Shown in pieces: positions 1-7,498 of a stretch of 17,720 bases of DNA. A program made the position numbers and the translations under genes. The stretch comes from Gammaproteobacteria bacterium. Lineage in GTDB: Bacteria > Pseudomonadota > Gammaproteobacteria > Acidiferrobacterales > Acidiferrobacteraceae. Location: contig JAPTWT010000091.1 of assembly GCA_028064935.1 (NCBI GenBank), forward strand, positions 1 through 17,720, written 5' to 3'. Numbering within the stretch: the first letter of the stretch is position 1; each line of letters begins with the position of its first letter. The notes under the pieces are model-generated. The model made no database searches and was not told where the DNA came from. It worked only from the letters and a program-made list of their open reading frames with translations.

Positions 1-117
1 ACCGCTGCGGGAGACCGACAGCAGGTCGCACATGAGCGCAATCGCATGCTGGCCTTCGTGGCGTCGGATCAGGGCGTACTTCACTTCGATTGTCTCGCTG
101 CGAAGTACGCCGAGGCT
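1..117 (-). CDS. IS3-family transposase OrfB, N-terminal fragment
   Basis: Reading the minus strand in the -1 frame from the A7 run gives 39 open codons up to the window edge, including KYALIRRHEGQHAIAL and then MCDLLSVSRSG. This matches the N-terminal HTH_21 region of IS3 OrfB, where a K-Y-x-F/L-I start and a C-x-x-L-x-V-S-R-S-G/T-Y motif are characteristic. The DDE catalytic core would follow to the left of position 1, so whether the transposase is intact cannot be judged here. It is expressed as a fusion to OrfA through the slippery site at 117-123. Confidence 0.75.
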
Positions 118-383
118 TTTTTTAAGAAAATGTTCTCCTCTTCCAGACGCGCCAGATCCCGCTTCAGGCGGGCCACCTCGGCCTCTTTCAGCCGCTCCGT
201 CTCAGTGACCGCCCCCTCAATCTGACGCTTGCGCCGCCAGGCGTAGATTTGCGTCTCGGCGATCCCCAGATCCTGGGCCACCATAGCTACCCCGTCCCGC
301 TCAGCACGTTTCAGGGCTTGGTCCTTGAATTCGTCACTGTAACGCTTCCGAGTCGTCTTCTCGGTTGGCTTCTTCGCTTTCAT
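81..383 (-). CDS. IS3-family transposase OrfA
   Basis: A 100-residue DNA-binding subunit of an IS3-type transposase. Residues about 12-55 form the helix-turn-helix (HTH_Tnp_1 type): RYSDEFKDQALKRAERDG, then the recognition part with GIAETQIYAWRR. Residues about 64-90 are a heptad-like, Leu-rich segment (ERLKEAEVARLKRDLARLEE) ending in ENIFLKKASAYFA, the usual OrfA leucine zipper and end. The ATG at 381-383 follows GAGGTG with 5-base spacing. Its end overlaps the OrfB frame; in this family OrfA alone tends to act as a regulator, and the OrfAB fusion made by -1 frameshifting is the active transposase. No damage is visible in OrfA. Confidence 0.88.
   Translation of the reverse strand: MKAKKPTEKTTRKRYSDEFKDQALKRAERDGVAMVAQDLGIAETQIYAWRRKRQIEGAVTETERLKEAEVARLKRDLARLEEENIFLKKASAYFAARQSK
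117..123 (-). promoter_or_regulatory. Programmed -1 frameshift heptamer (A7)
   Basis: Seven consecutive A residues on the coding strand. In the OrfA frame they read TTA AAA AAA GCC, so slipping back one base gives AAA AAA AGC and enters OrfB. This is the A-AAA-AAR type slippery site used by many IS3 elements to make OrfAB. No stimulatory downstream structure was tested. Confidence 0.7.
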
Positions 384-442
384 TCGTTCACCTCAGGTCA
401 AGATTGTATTCTCTTAACCGGGTGTCCGGGAGACCGGGGGAG

Positions 443-790
443 GATCACACTATCGATCTCGCTGTGGCCCAGCAGAACCTCTCGGAGGTCCAAGAGATCA
501 CCATTGACGGGACCTCCAAGGCCCGAGGGCATGATGACGTCACAATCGCCGCGGATAGCGCTCGACGCACCGTCATCGCCGTAACCTCGGAGCACGATGC
601 GCGCGCCATCGACCGCCTGGCCCAGGAGATCCGGGCCCACGGCGGCGATCCCGAGGCTGTGACCTCGGTCTCGATCGACATGTCCTCGGCCTTCATCGGG
701 GGGGTGGCCTGCCATCTTCCCAACGCCCAAGTGACCTTTGACAGGTTCCACGCGATCACCACCCATGCCTCGCAAGCCCTGGTTCGTATA
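443..790 (+). pseudogene. ISL3-family transposase, internal fragment
   Basis: An open stretch of about 115 codons shows the first part of an ISL3 (IS204/IS1001/IS1096) DDE catalytic core: EVQEITIDGTSKARGH (first Asp), then EAVTSVSIDMSSAFIGG (second Asp), then LPNAQVTFDRFHAI, the family-typical P-N-A-x-x-x-x-D-R-F-H block. The N-terminal zinc-binding and HTH part is missing on the left, where IS3 sequence abuts. On the right the similarity stops soon after HASQALV at about 785-790, and the frame runs into unrelated sequence and a stop at 833-835. The terminal Glu and C-terminus are absent, so this is a dead remnant. The upstream ATG at 365 lies inside the IS3 element and is not a real start. 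Confidence 0.72.
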
Positions 791-835
791 GGTGGCCTAA
801 CGGGTTTCTGCCACTTTCAACGAATGACAATTTGA

Positions 836-1190
836 AATAACAAGGTGGATCGTTGGGGAAGACTCCCGGAGAACGCGTGCTGATGACTTGGCTATTTTAA
901 TATAAACCGCGTACGCCATGATAAAGCATACAATTAGCAGATATAAATACGGTATCGTAAAGAGATATCGTTTATTTTCTATTCATTGAATGATCGCGTT
1001 AGCGACCATATTTCTAAACCATTTCGCGTTATTTGCATGAATACTATGTCTACTAATATGGGATACCATAACGCGCGCTAATGATTGATCCGTAACCAGT
1101 TACGTATACTACGCCTATAATACACTATGACTAATAATGTTAGTTAGCGCGTGGTGGCTACACCTTTCAGGATTAATATCACCGAACAGT
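836..1190. other. AT-rich intergenic DNA upstream of the GtrA-like gene
   Basis: No coding sequence is recognisable. Base composition is much more AT-rich than in the biosynthetic genes further right, suggesting recently acquired DNA. It contains three copies of the hexamer GCGTTA/TAACGC (996-1001, 1026-1031, 1069-1074), a TCGC-GTTA-GCGA dyad at 994-1005 and the candidate promoter listed separately. It marks the junction between transposon remnants and the gtrA-like gene. Confidence 0.5.
1091..1121 (+). promoter_or_regulatory. Candidate promoter and operator of the gtrA-like gene
   Basis: A perfect -10 hexamer TATAAT lies at 1116-1121. Where a -35 box would sit there is instead a perfect dyad, CGTAAC-CA-GTTACG (1091-1104), and no good TTGACA. 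Transcription would begin near 1128, about 60 bases before the preferred ATG at 1191. The weak -35 and dyad would fit an activator- or repressor-controlled promoter, but only the motif positions are observed. Confidence 0.35.
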
Positions 1191-1637
1191 ATGAACATAA
1201 TCAGGGCAGTCAATACATGTAGGACCGTTGTTGGCCGATTTTTATCACGGCAGTTTGGAACATTCCTGGTCACTGGTGGTATCGCGGCGGCCGTGAACTT
1301 TTTTAGTCGCATTTTCTATAGTAGGTTCGTAAGCTTCCCTTTTGCAGTCACTTTGGCGTATCTCACCGGCATGGTCATTGCCTTTGCCTTGGCGCGACGT
1401 TTCGTCTTCCCTGGCACCATCCACTCGACTGGCAAATCCGCGCTTCTTTTTGGTGCTGTAAACATTGTAGGATTTTTGTTGGCATGGACCGTTAGTATGG
1501 TGTTGGCCTACTACGTTCTGCCGCATCTCGGAATTCAATATTTTTCTTACGATATCGCTTCATTTTTTGGTATTATGGTCCCAGCATTTAGTAGTTATTT
1601 CGGCCATAAATATATCTCGCTTAAGCAATCTGTATAA
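1191..1637 (+). CDS. GtrA-family membrane protein
   Basis: A small integral membrane protein (148 residues from the ATG at 1191) of the GtrA/DPMS3-like family. Members usually have four transmembrane helices and help move or present lipid-linked sugars such as undecaprenyl-phosphate-glucose for O-antigen or teichoic-acid modification. Four hydrophobic segments are visible: residues about 22-42 (FGTFLVTGGIAAAVNF), 48-68, 82-104 and 118-138. Family signatures include the R-R-F-V-F-P loop after helix 2 and the C-terminal F-G-H-K-Y-I-S-L. An upstream ATG at 1137 would add 18 residues of atypical sequence and leave almost no leader after the likely promoter, so 1191 is preferred; neither start has a strong ribosome site. 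It is convergent with, and 94 bases from, the triple glycosyltransferase. It lies in AT-rich DNA and is not part of the minus-strand transcription units. Confidence 0.8.
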   Translation: MNIIRAVNTCRTVVGRFLSRQFGTFLVTGGIAAAVNFFSRIFYSRFVSFPFAVTLAYLTGMVIAFALARRFVFPGTIHSTGKSALLFGAVNIVGFLLAWTVSMVLAYYVLPHLGIQYFSYDIASFFGIMVPAFSSYFGHKYISLKQSV

Positions 1638-1731
1638 GTGGCTCTGTCGAATTTTGAGTTGGACCCCAACCCCTGAAGTCGGCGGCCCGCGCCAACGCCA
1701 AACGTTCCTCTGGTGGAGTAAAGCGGAGCCA

Positions 1732-4700
1732 TCATGCCGCGCTATCCGCAATGCCGGCGTCACGGTCGATAGCAAGCGGTGGCAATAGCCCGACAATTTC
1801 CAGGATACTTCTTGCGCTGTCTCCCCACGTAGCGCGGGGAATACGGTGCACGGCCAGACGCGTATCATTTTTTGAAAGTGCGAGCCACTCCTGTACGGTG
1901 TCCGCGATGGACGTGGCATCCAGCGTGTTCTCGAAATAAGTAGCGTACTGCCCGGCGACTTCGCGGAACACGGGGATGTCGCGGGCAATAATAGGCAAGC
2001 CATGCCGGGCCGCCTCAATAAGGGGCAGGCCGAACCCTTCGCCTTCGCTGGCAGCGATAAGGCCAGCGGCGATATTATAAATCCGCTCCAGATATTCATC
2101 ACTTATGCCCTCAAGCCAAAACAGGCGTTGCCCGCGTTCCTTGTGGCCGCACAGGTTATCGACGAGCGACTCGACCATCCAGCCTTGTTTGCCCACGATA
2201 GCCAGATTGACATCCAGGCCCCGCGCCCATAGTTGCTCAAAGGCCGCCAGGGTCTGCGCATGCCCCTTACGCGGCTCCACGGTACCCACCATGAGAAAGG
2301 TCGGGCGGGCCGCCAGGCGCGCCATCATTTGGCCGGCCTCTTCGGGTAGCCCGCGCGTCGGAACCGAATTTTCGATATCGTGACCCAGAGGGAACGTGGT
2401 TACCTGCAAAGAAGGGCGCGCCTTTGTGAACTGTTCGTCCAGCCAAGCCCGCAGGTCGTCGGCAACGGATTGAGATATGCACAAGGCGCCGTCCGCTTGT
2501 GCGACCACAGCAAGCCAAGCGGCGTGCAAGGCCTCGGCCTCCGGAGGAAAACACTGCGGCAAGCGCACAGGTAACAAATCATGCACCACGAAATACACGT
2601 CAATGCCGCGATTGCGCCATTGCTGGTAAAGGCCTTCGTGCTCTCTAGTGACTGTGTGATGGAGGTCTGGAGCAATGAAGACATCGCCAGGATAGACGTC
2701 CACCCAGTCATCCTCAACACCCTCTTGGGGCGCACCGAGAAAGGCCATGGTCCAGCGCCGTGCGTAGCGGTAGCCGCATCGACCGGGTACGGCATAGACC
2801 GGCTCGACACGAAAGTCGCCCCAGGTACGTATAAGCCATGCTTGAAGAAGCGCCCGCACGACGCGCTGGATGCCTGTTTTGGAGTCACCACAGGCTACCA
2901 AAGCAGAGATGTCCACCAGCACCTGTCGGCCGGATGCGGGTGCGTTGTTTTCAGCCAAACATTCGGCCGCCTTGGCAAGGTCGGTTTCCGAAGGAAAGGG
3001 ATGCAAACGGCCAATCGCCGCGAGGGCGCCCTCGGTCGCGGCGGCGCCGCGCGCGTAAGCCGCTTCCATCGCATCGTAATACTGGGCCGCACAGGTTCGT
3101 GGATTGTGACGGCCTCGGATATAATGGCGGGCCTGTTCCCCTAATTCAGTGCGACGCACGGGTTCATGCGCAAGTTTCTCAAGTGCAGCGGCCAATGCGG
3201 GCGGCTGTAGGTCGTCGGGTAATTGGACGACCACGTTGTCCGGTATCTCTTCCATGCTGCCATGGGTATTGATAATAGTCGGCAACCCATAGTTCAAACA
3301 ATCTAATATGGTCCCAGAGGTTTCTCCCCGTGAGCGCGCCCGCAACTGCACCGCGATGTCAGCAGCCGCAAGGTAATGGTGATAGGTCACAGTACTGGCC
3401 CAACCGGTAATCCGAGTTCGTTTCTTGAGTCCACTGGCCTTTATGGTCGTCAGCAGCTCGGCCCCGTAATCGCCCCCGTGATTCTCGCCAACAAATACGA
3501 GGATGGCGTGCGGGTCACGCGCCAGGAAGGAGGCAAGCCACGCCGCCAGGAGGACATGATTCAATTTGGTCGGTCCGAGCATGCCGAAGCTACACACGAC
3601 CAGGGCGTCCTCGGGAAGCCCCAGCTGCCGCCGGGCCTCCGCACGGTCATGGCTGAATGCGGGGCGCCGCATATGTGGAATCAGCGCCCAGTCCCGTGCC
3701 ACGCTTTCCCCATACCAGTGTGCGGCCAAGCGAAGGGAATATCGGCTGTGGACAATCACGCCGAGCGCGTTCTCTAGGACCACGCCACTACAGGGAAACT
3801 CCCGTATGGTGGAAGCGACATCCTCGTGTCGCAGATATTGGGCGATAGCCGGATAGCCGTGGCTTCGATATAGGGCCTGCGCGAGATATCCGCGGAGGCC
3901 CTGGGCGTGCTCTCTCCACCAAACGACATCTGATAGAAAAAAGTCGTGGAGCACGACTACACCAGGTACCTTTGGCAACAAGTCAAACATGTGGGCGTGA
4001 AATTGCGAGTTGCCAAAATGGTAAAGCACGCGGTCATAGTAGCCGGGGTTATCGCAAAGCCAGGCCGCGTCACGCGCCGGGAAGAGAGTTCGTAACCATT
4101 CAGGCGTCAGTGTCTCCTGTTCGACTATGAGTTCGATGTCGTAGAATCGGGCGAGTTCCGGCAACAACTCGGCACTATAGTCGGCAATGCCGCTGGGCTC
4201 TGGCGGTAAAGGAGACACGTAAGCCAAGCGCGGGCGATGTTTGCGGGGTGCCTGCAGAGTCCGAGACTGGGTCTTTAGGGCGTGCAGGTGCTCCAACGCT
4301 GCCAGCGCCCGCGTAGCCGTGGATTCCCAGGAAAAGCGGGGCGCCTGTTCCAAGCCGTGCGCTATAAGGCGCGCCCGGAAGTCCGAATCAGTCAGAGCTC
4401 GCGCAAGCTTGTCCGCAATGGCATTGACATCAAAAGGGTTAAACAAGGCCTCACTCAAACCCACGACTTCTGGAAGACTTGAGGTATTGCTGGCAATGAC
4501 GGGTGCCCCGCAGGCCATGGCCTCCAGCGCCGGAAGTCCGAAGCCTTCATGCCAACTCGGAAAGACAAAGGCGGCGCAGTCATGGTAGAGGGCGATTAAG
4601 TCTGCCTCGGGCACATAACCTGTCAAAATAAGCTCTGAACCACCGAGCCCTTCTCGGCGCGCGGCACTCCGCAGGTCCCCCATCGCTTGATTGTCTGCGT

Positions 4701-5496
4701 GGCAGACCACGACCAGTTGGTGGGCCTCACGGCACGCTTTGGGTAAGCGGGCGTACGCCGCTATGAGACCCTTGATGTTCTTTCGATGGTCGATGCCGCC
4801 CGTGTACATCACAAAAGGGCCCGCTATACCATAGCGCGCCCGCACAGCGGACCGAACATCAAGCGGTATATCCTGGCGGTGAAATTGTGGGTCAGCGGCC
4901 GTGCCGATAGACACTACGTGCTCTGAAGGAAATCCCAAGTAATCCACAGCCTCGCGGGCACTAGACGCGGATATGGCGAGAAGTATATCTGCGCGCCGCA
5001 AGTGCGTGAGCTTACGCTCATACCAGGACTCAACCTGGGAGTTGCTCGCAAGGTACGTCTCTCGGTTGATGAGGGGAATCAGGTCATACAACACCACAAC
5101 GGTGGGAATATTATGCAGGAGACCTATGCTCGTTACCGCATCGTCACCGGAGCCTTCGAACAAGCTCGTGACAACGATGACATCAGGCCGCAGCGCCGCC
5201 AGGAAGGCCTCGCGGATGAGTTCGGCCATGTGCGCCCGACTTGCGTTGGCGTCATCCAGCAGATTAACAGGGGTGGGCGAGTCCCAAACGCGAATATTCT
5301 CGCGGGACAGAATGGAGGCAAAAGCCTCACGTATGGGCGATAAGGTTTCTGGAAAGGCGCCGTTGAGCGCGAGAATGACATCATGCGTGCCCGATAACCG
5401 TACTAGCGCCTGCGCAAAGGCTATCGCATAACGCCCTATACCGCGAAAACGCGAGCCCGTTGTTTGCGCCCCCTGCATGTCAATAACGATACGCAT
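1732..5496 (-). CDS. Three-domain GT4-type glycosyltransferase (probable polysaccharide polymerase)
   Basis: A 1254-residue cytoplasmic protein with three GT-B transferase domains. Domain 1 (about 1-405): RGIGRYAIAFAQAL near the start, sugar-nucleotide site HRKN 237-240 and the E-x7-E motif E317-E325 (HEGFGLPALEAMACG). Domain 2 (about 420-815): starts RPRLAYVSPLPPEPSGIADY; its donor-site motif is altered to RGETSGTILD (723-732), with E725 and D732 in place of canonical E-x7-E. Domain 3 (about 855-1235): GIQRVVRALL near its start, EPRKGH 1074-1079 and E1153-E1161 (GEGFGLPLIEAARHG). No signal peptide or membrane helix is seen. Its ATG overlaps the stop of the upstream sulfotransferase gene by one base (TGATG), so the two are probably translated together. 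Fusions of several GT4 domains are known in WbdA-type mannan polymerases; a mannosyl or rhamnosyl donor is inferred from the neighbouring GDP-mannose genes. The exact linkage cannot be deduced. Confidence 0.88.
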   Translation of the reverse strand: MRIVIDMQGAQTTGSRFRGIGRYAIAFAQALVRLSGTHDVILALNGAFPETLSPIREAFASILSRENIRVWDSPTPVNLLDDANASRAHMAELIREAFLAALRPDVIVVTSLFEGSGDDAVTSIGLLHNIPTVVVLYDLIPLINRETYLASNSQVESWYERKLTHLRRADILLAISASSAREAVDYLGFPSEHVVSIGTAADPQFHRQDIPLDVRSAVRARYGIAGPFVMYTGGIDHRKNIKGLIAAYARLPKACREAHQLVVVCHADNQAMGDLRSAARREGLGGSELILTGYVPEADLIALYHDCAAFVFPSWHEGFGLPALEAMACGAPVIASNTSSLPEVVGLSEALFNPFDVNAIADKLARALTDSDFRARLIAHGLEQAPRFSWESTATRALAALEHLHALKTQSRTLQAPRKHRPRLAYVSPLPPEPSGIADYSAELLPELARFYDIELIVEQETLTPEWLRTLFPARDAAWLCDNPGYYDRVLYHFGNSQFHAHMFDLLPKVPGVVVLHDFFLSDVVWWREHAQGLRGYLAQALYRSHGYPAIAQYLRHEDVASTIREFPCSGVVLENALGVIVHSRYSLRLAAHWYGESVARDWALIPHMRRPAFSHDRAEARRQLGLPEDALVVCSFGMLGPTKLNHVLLAAWLASFLARDPHAILVFVGENHGGDYGAELLTTIKASGLKKRTRITGWASTVTYHHYLAAADIAVQLRARSRGETSGTILDCLNYGLPTIINTHGSMEEIPDNVVVQLPDDLQPPALAAALEKLAHEPVRRTELGEQARHYIRGRHNPRTCAAQYYDAMEAAYARGAAATEGALAAIGRLHPFPSETDLAKAAECLAENNAPASGRQVLVDISALVACGDSKTGIQRVVRALLQAWLIRTWGDFRVEPVYAVPGRCGYRYARRWTMAFLGAPQEGVEDDWVDVYPGDVFIAPDLHHTVTREHEGLYQQWRNRGIDVYFVVHDLLPVRLPQCFPPEAEALHAAWLAVVAQADGALCISQSVADDLRAWLDEQFTKARPSLQVTTFPLGHDIENSVPTRGLPEEAGQMMARLAARPTFLMVGTVEPRKGHAQTLAAFEQLWARGLDVNLAIVGKQGWMVESLVDNLCGHKERGQRLFWLEGISDEYLERIYNIAAGLIAASEGEGFGLPLIEAARHGLPIIARDIPVFREVAGQYATYFENTLDATSIADTVQEWLALSKNDTRLAVHRIPRATWGDSARSILEIVGLLPPLAIDRDAGIADSAA

Positions 5497-7202
5497 CAGT
5501 CATACCCTCGGAAAGCTTTGCTGGCGCGCATTGCGAGAAGGCGTGCGTAAACCTCTGTTGTCCGTGACGACATCGCAAGCCCCGTGGGGGCACCACTTTT
5601 AGTCATAGATATAACGGATAAGGGCGGCGACTTCGGAAAACCACGGTGCGCTAGGACACGTAACCGCGCCGTCAGCCTTGGGAATGGCCTGAGGAGGCGC
5701 TGGAAGACCGCCCGTATACGCGCGTGGCACAATACCCACCGCATCATAACAAGCACAGGTGGCCGGAGCGCGGACTTCAGGAAGCGCATGCCGCGCCGTA
5801 ATGGCAATGTGGCTCGCCAGGATTTGCTTGCATAAAGACGCTTCAGATCGCCGTGAAGCCAGTCAATCTTCGCTCGCACCGCACCGCGCTCGCCGAGACC
5901 CTGCGCCGCTCGAGTCTCCGCGGCCAGGGCCTGAGTCTTCGCTTGTCCAGCGAGGGCTTCTGCCTGGGTGGCGCGGATTTCCGCAGCATGCGCCTGCCGT
6001 TCAGCCTGCTGAGCCAGGGCTTCGGCGGCACCGGCCTTCGCCAGCGCCGCATCACGCTCGCGTTCTGTGGCATTAAGCTGGCCAGTTGCCTGCACGCGCT
6101 CGCGCGCAGCAAGAAAAGCGTGATGGGCATACCGGCGGGCTACACTGCGGCTGCGCATTGCGTCGCGCATGGCCGTATCACCGTCAGATACCGGGGCCGG
6201 TTGGGTCAAGGCTTGCAGCCGGATGGCATCGTGCAGAACCGTAACATCGTAGCCGGCCATGACAAACAGTTGATGGACGCGGCGCTCCAGAGGCTCAAAA
6301 AACTCCTTATCGTCCGGACCGAATTGCGCTTGCGGCACGGCGCAGGTAGAAAAATTCAGATCTGTAACGCCGCGATCTTCCAAGACAGTCGTCGCGCGCG
6401 CCCGGTATTCGGCATCCGTGGCTAGTTGGTCGATATTGATATCGACTTCGGCCTGAGGCCGGTTTTCAATGAGACTGAAAAGCCACAGCCCGTAGAAGGC
6501 CAGGTAGCGGCTCTCGAGGCTCATGGGTATTTGCTCGAATCGAGAAACGTCGTCCTCGTGACCCCGCAGAAGTTCGTTGTCAATGCTAAGTTCGTCCCTC
6601 AAGAGGTTTATCACGGGCGGGGCATTACAGGCGTGCAAAATGGCAAGGTTACTTGCGTCAAAATAGTCGTGGATTTGATACGACCACCATTGGTCCCACG
6701 GATTGCGCCAGAGATGAATATGCACCCCATTGTATTGGCGACGCAGATACGCGACCCGTCCGAATGAGCGGCAGCACTGCAAGACCGGCCGGCCCTGGGC
6801 GTGACGAATGAGGCGACTCGTGTAGTCATCAAACGCCGGACAAATGGTGGGGTCAAAAAAGCTCGCATAACTGATGCACGGCTGAAAACTGTCGCCGATG
6901 TGCTCGCGAATGGCATGAAACTCATAAAAATAAGGACATTCGAGCGCCGGGTGCCGCATGGAGCGCGCCATGTCTGTGTGTACAGACAGCAGCGCATCCG
7001 GGTTGGGGCTCAACTTACGAAGCTCTTCATGAAATGGCTCCTGGTAGCACCAATAGCCCGCCTCCGCGCGGCGAAAGGCGTCAAAGAGCCAGGTGCTGCC
7101 CGACCGAAATAGCGAGTGAATAAAAACAGGCGGCAACACCGCCTCATCAGCAGGGCTTGCCTCGTTTGCGCGGGTAAAAGGTTTGCGCGGCGATGGCTTC
7201 AC
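5496..7202 (-). CDS. Sulfotransferase domain fused to coiled coil and basic tail
   Basis: A 568-residue protein. Residues about 24-325 are a PAPS-dependent sulfotransferase fold: the 5'-phosphosulfate loop is HSLFRSGSTWLFDAF (29-43), and the 3'-phosphate motif is LWRNPWDQWWS (164-174), matching R-N-P-x-D-x-x-x-S. Residues about 365-435 form an Ala/Gln/Glu-rich coiled coil with a 21-residue repeat (393-413 and 414-434). It ends in YASKSWRATLPLR (457-469), an S-x-S-W-R-x-T-x-P-L-R motif often found after coiled coils in surface-glycan proteins. Residues 470-568 are Arg-rich and could bind membrane or a partner. The start is GTG at 7200-7202, 22 codons before the fold begins; its ribosome site is poor. 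The gene overlaps the triple glycosyltransferase start by one base. Likely role: sulfation of the polysaccharide, perhaps as a terminating cap. The sulfotransferase call is strong; the acceptor is unknown. Confidence 0.85.
   Translation of the reverse strand: MKPSPRKPFTRANEASPADEAVLPPVFIHSLFRSGSTWLFDAFRRAEAGYWCYQEPFHEELRKLSPNPDALLSVHTDMARSMRHPALECPYFYEFHAIREHIGDSFQPCISYASFFDPTICPAFDDYTSRLIRHAQGRPVLQCCRSFGRVAYLRRQYNGVHIHLWRNPWDQWWSYQIHDYFDASNLAILHACNAPPVINLLRDELSIDNELLRGHEDDVSRFEQIPMSLESRYLAFYGLWLFSLIENRPQAEVDINIDQLATDAEYRARATTVLEDRGVTDLNFSTCAVPQAQFGPDDKEFFEPLERRVHQLFVMAGYDVTVLHDAIRLQALTQPAPVSDGDTAMRDAMRSRSVARRYAHHAFLAARERVQATGQLNATERERDAALAKAGAAEALAQQAERQAHAAEIRATQAEALAGQAKTQALAAETRAAQGLGERGAVRAKIDWLHGDLKRLYASKSWRATLPLRRGMRFLKSALRPPVLVMMRWVLCHARIRAVFQRLLRPFPRLTARLRVLAHRGFPKSPPLSVISMTKSGAPTGLAMSSRTTEVYARLLAMRASKAFRGYD
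5901..6026 (-). repeat. Two tandem 63-base units coding for a 21-residue coiled-coil repeat
   Basis: Units at 5964-6026 and 5901-5963 encode residues 393-413 and 414-434 of the sulfotransferase fusion. Both start AEALA and share the pattern QAxxQAxAAExRAxQ. They agree at 15 of 21 residues and 40 of 63 bases by hand count. Twenty-one residues is exactly three heptads, so gain or loss of a unit would lengthen or shorten the coiled coil in register. Confidence 0.75.
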
Positions 7203-7498
7203 CGGTAAGGCCCGTTTTGGCAGATGCCAAGCGTTCGCCGCGCGCTGGCCGCGCCTGTCGTGGAACCCTGGCCTAATGCCCTACTTCGCCCTGCCCTGGA
7301 ATGTGTCCGGCTAGCGGTATGCACTTCCACATCATGTGGTGTCATAAGAGATTTCCCGCAAAAATCCAGATCGTTAGTGTTTGTGGCATCAATAAAAACG
7401 GACAGAAGCCCACGTAGGGCGTGGTTGCGTATGGGTTGATTTCGATTACTCCGGCGCTCTCTGGGGGTCGCCCGGGTTACCCATATCCCGTGATCCAT
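7199..7498 (-). CDS. Doubtful 99-residue reading frame overlapping the sulfotransferase start
   Basis: This open frame (ATG at 7496-7498) ends in TGA that overlaps the GTG start of the sulfotransferase as GTGA, a spacing typical of coupled genes. Against it: no ribosome site precedes its ATG, the protein resembles no family I know, and its Arg/Ser/Thr-rich C-terminal half reads like chance translation. It may instead be leader sequence of the downstream gene. Kept only because of the overlap and because it fills an otherwise empty interval. Confidence 0.15.
   Translation of the reverse strand: MDHGIWVTRATPRERRSNRNQPIRNHALRGLLSVFIDATNTNDLDFCGKSLMTPHDVEVHTASRTHSRAGRSRALGQGSTTGAASARRTLGICQNGPYR

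Larger units (their letters stand above)
1..447 (-). mobile_element. IS3-family insertion sequence, 5' part (cut by window edge)
   Basis: The region carries an IS3-type OrfA and the beginning of OrfB in the frameshifted arrangement typical of the family, reading right to left. The rest of OrfB and the far end of the element lie beyond position 1. The near end is placed at about 440-447, because ISL3-like coding sequence starts there at once; the exact terminal base is inferred, as the partner inverted repeat is out of the window. Upstream of OrfA a clear ribosome site (GAGGTG, 5 bases before the ATG) is present. The element appears to have inserted into the ISL3-like transposase gene that continues at 443-790. 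Confidence 0.75.

Noticed and set aside
1640..1670. GGCTCTGTCGAATTTTGAG and the short GTTGG-ACC-CCAAC dyad after the GtrA gene; resembles an ISL3-type terminal repeat
   Set aside because: It is oriented as a left end with no transposase to its right and no partner end in the window; the dyad is too short and lacks a T-run for a terminator.
5584..6425. Long plus-strand frames opposite the sulfotransferase-coiled coil gene
   Set aside because: Antisense shadows of a strongly supported coding sequence, with no domain of their own.
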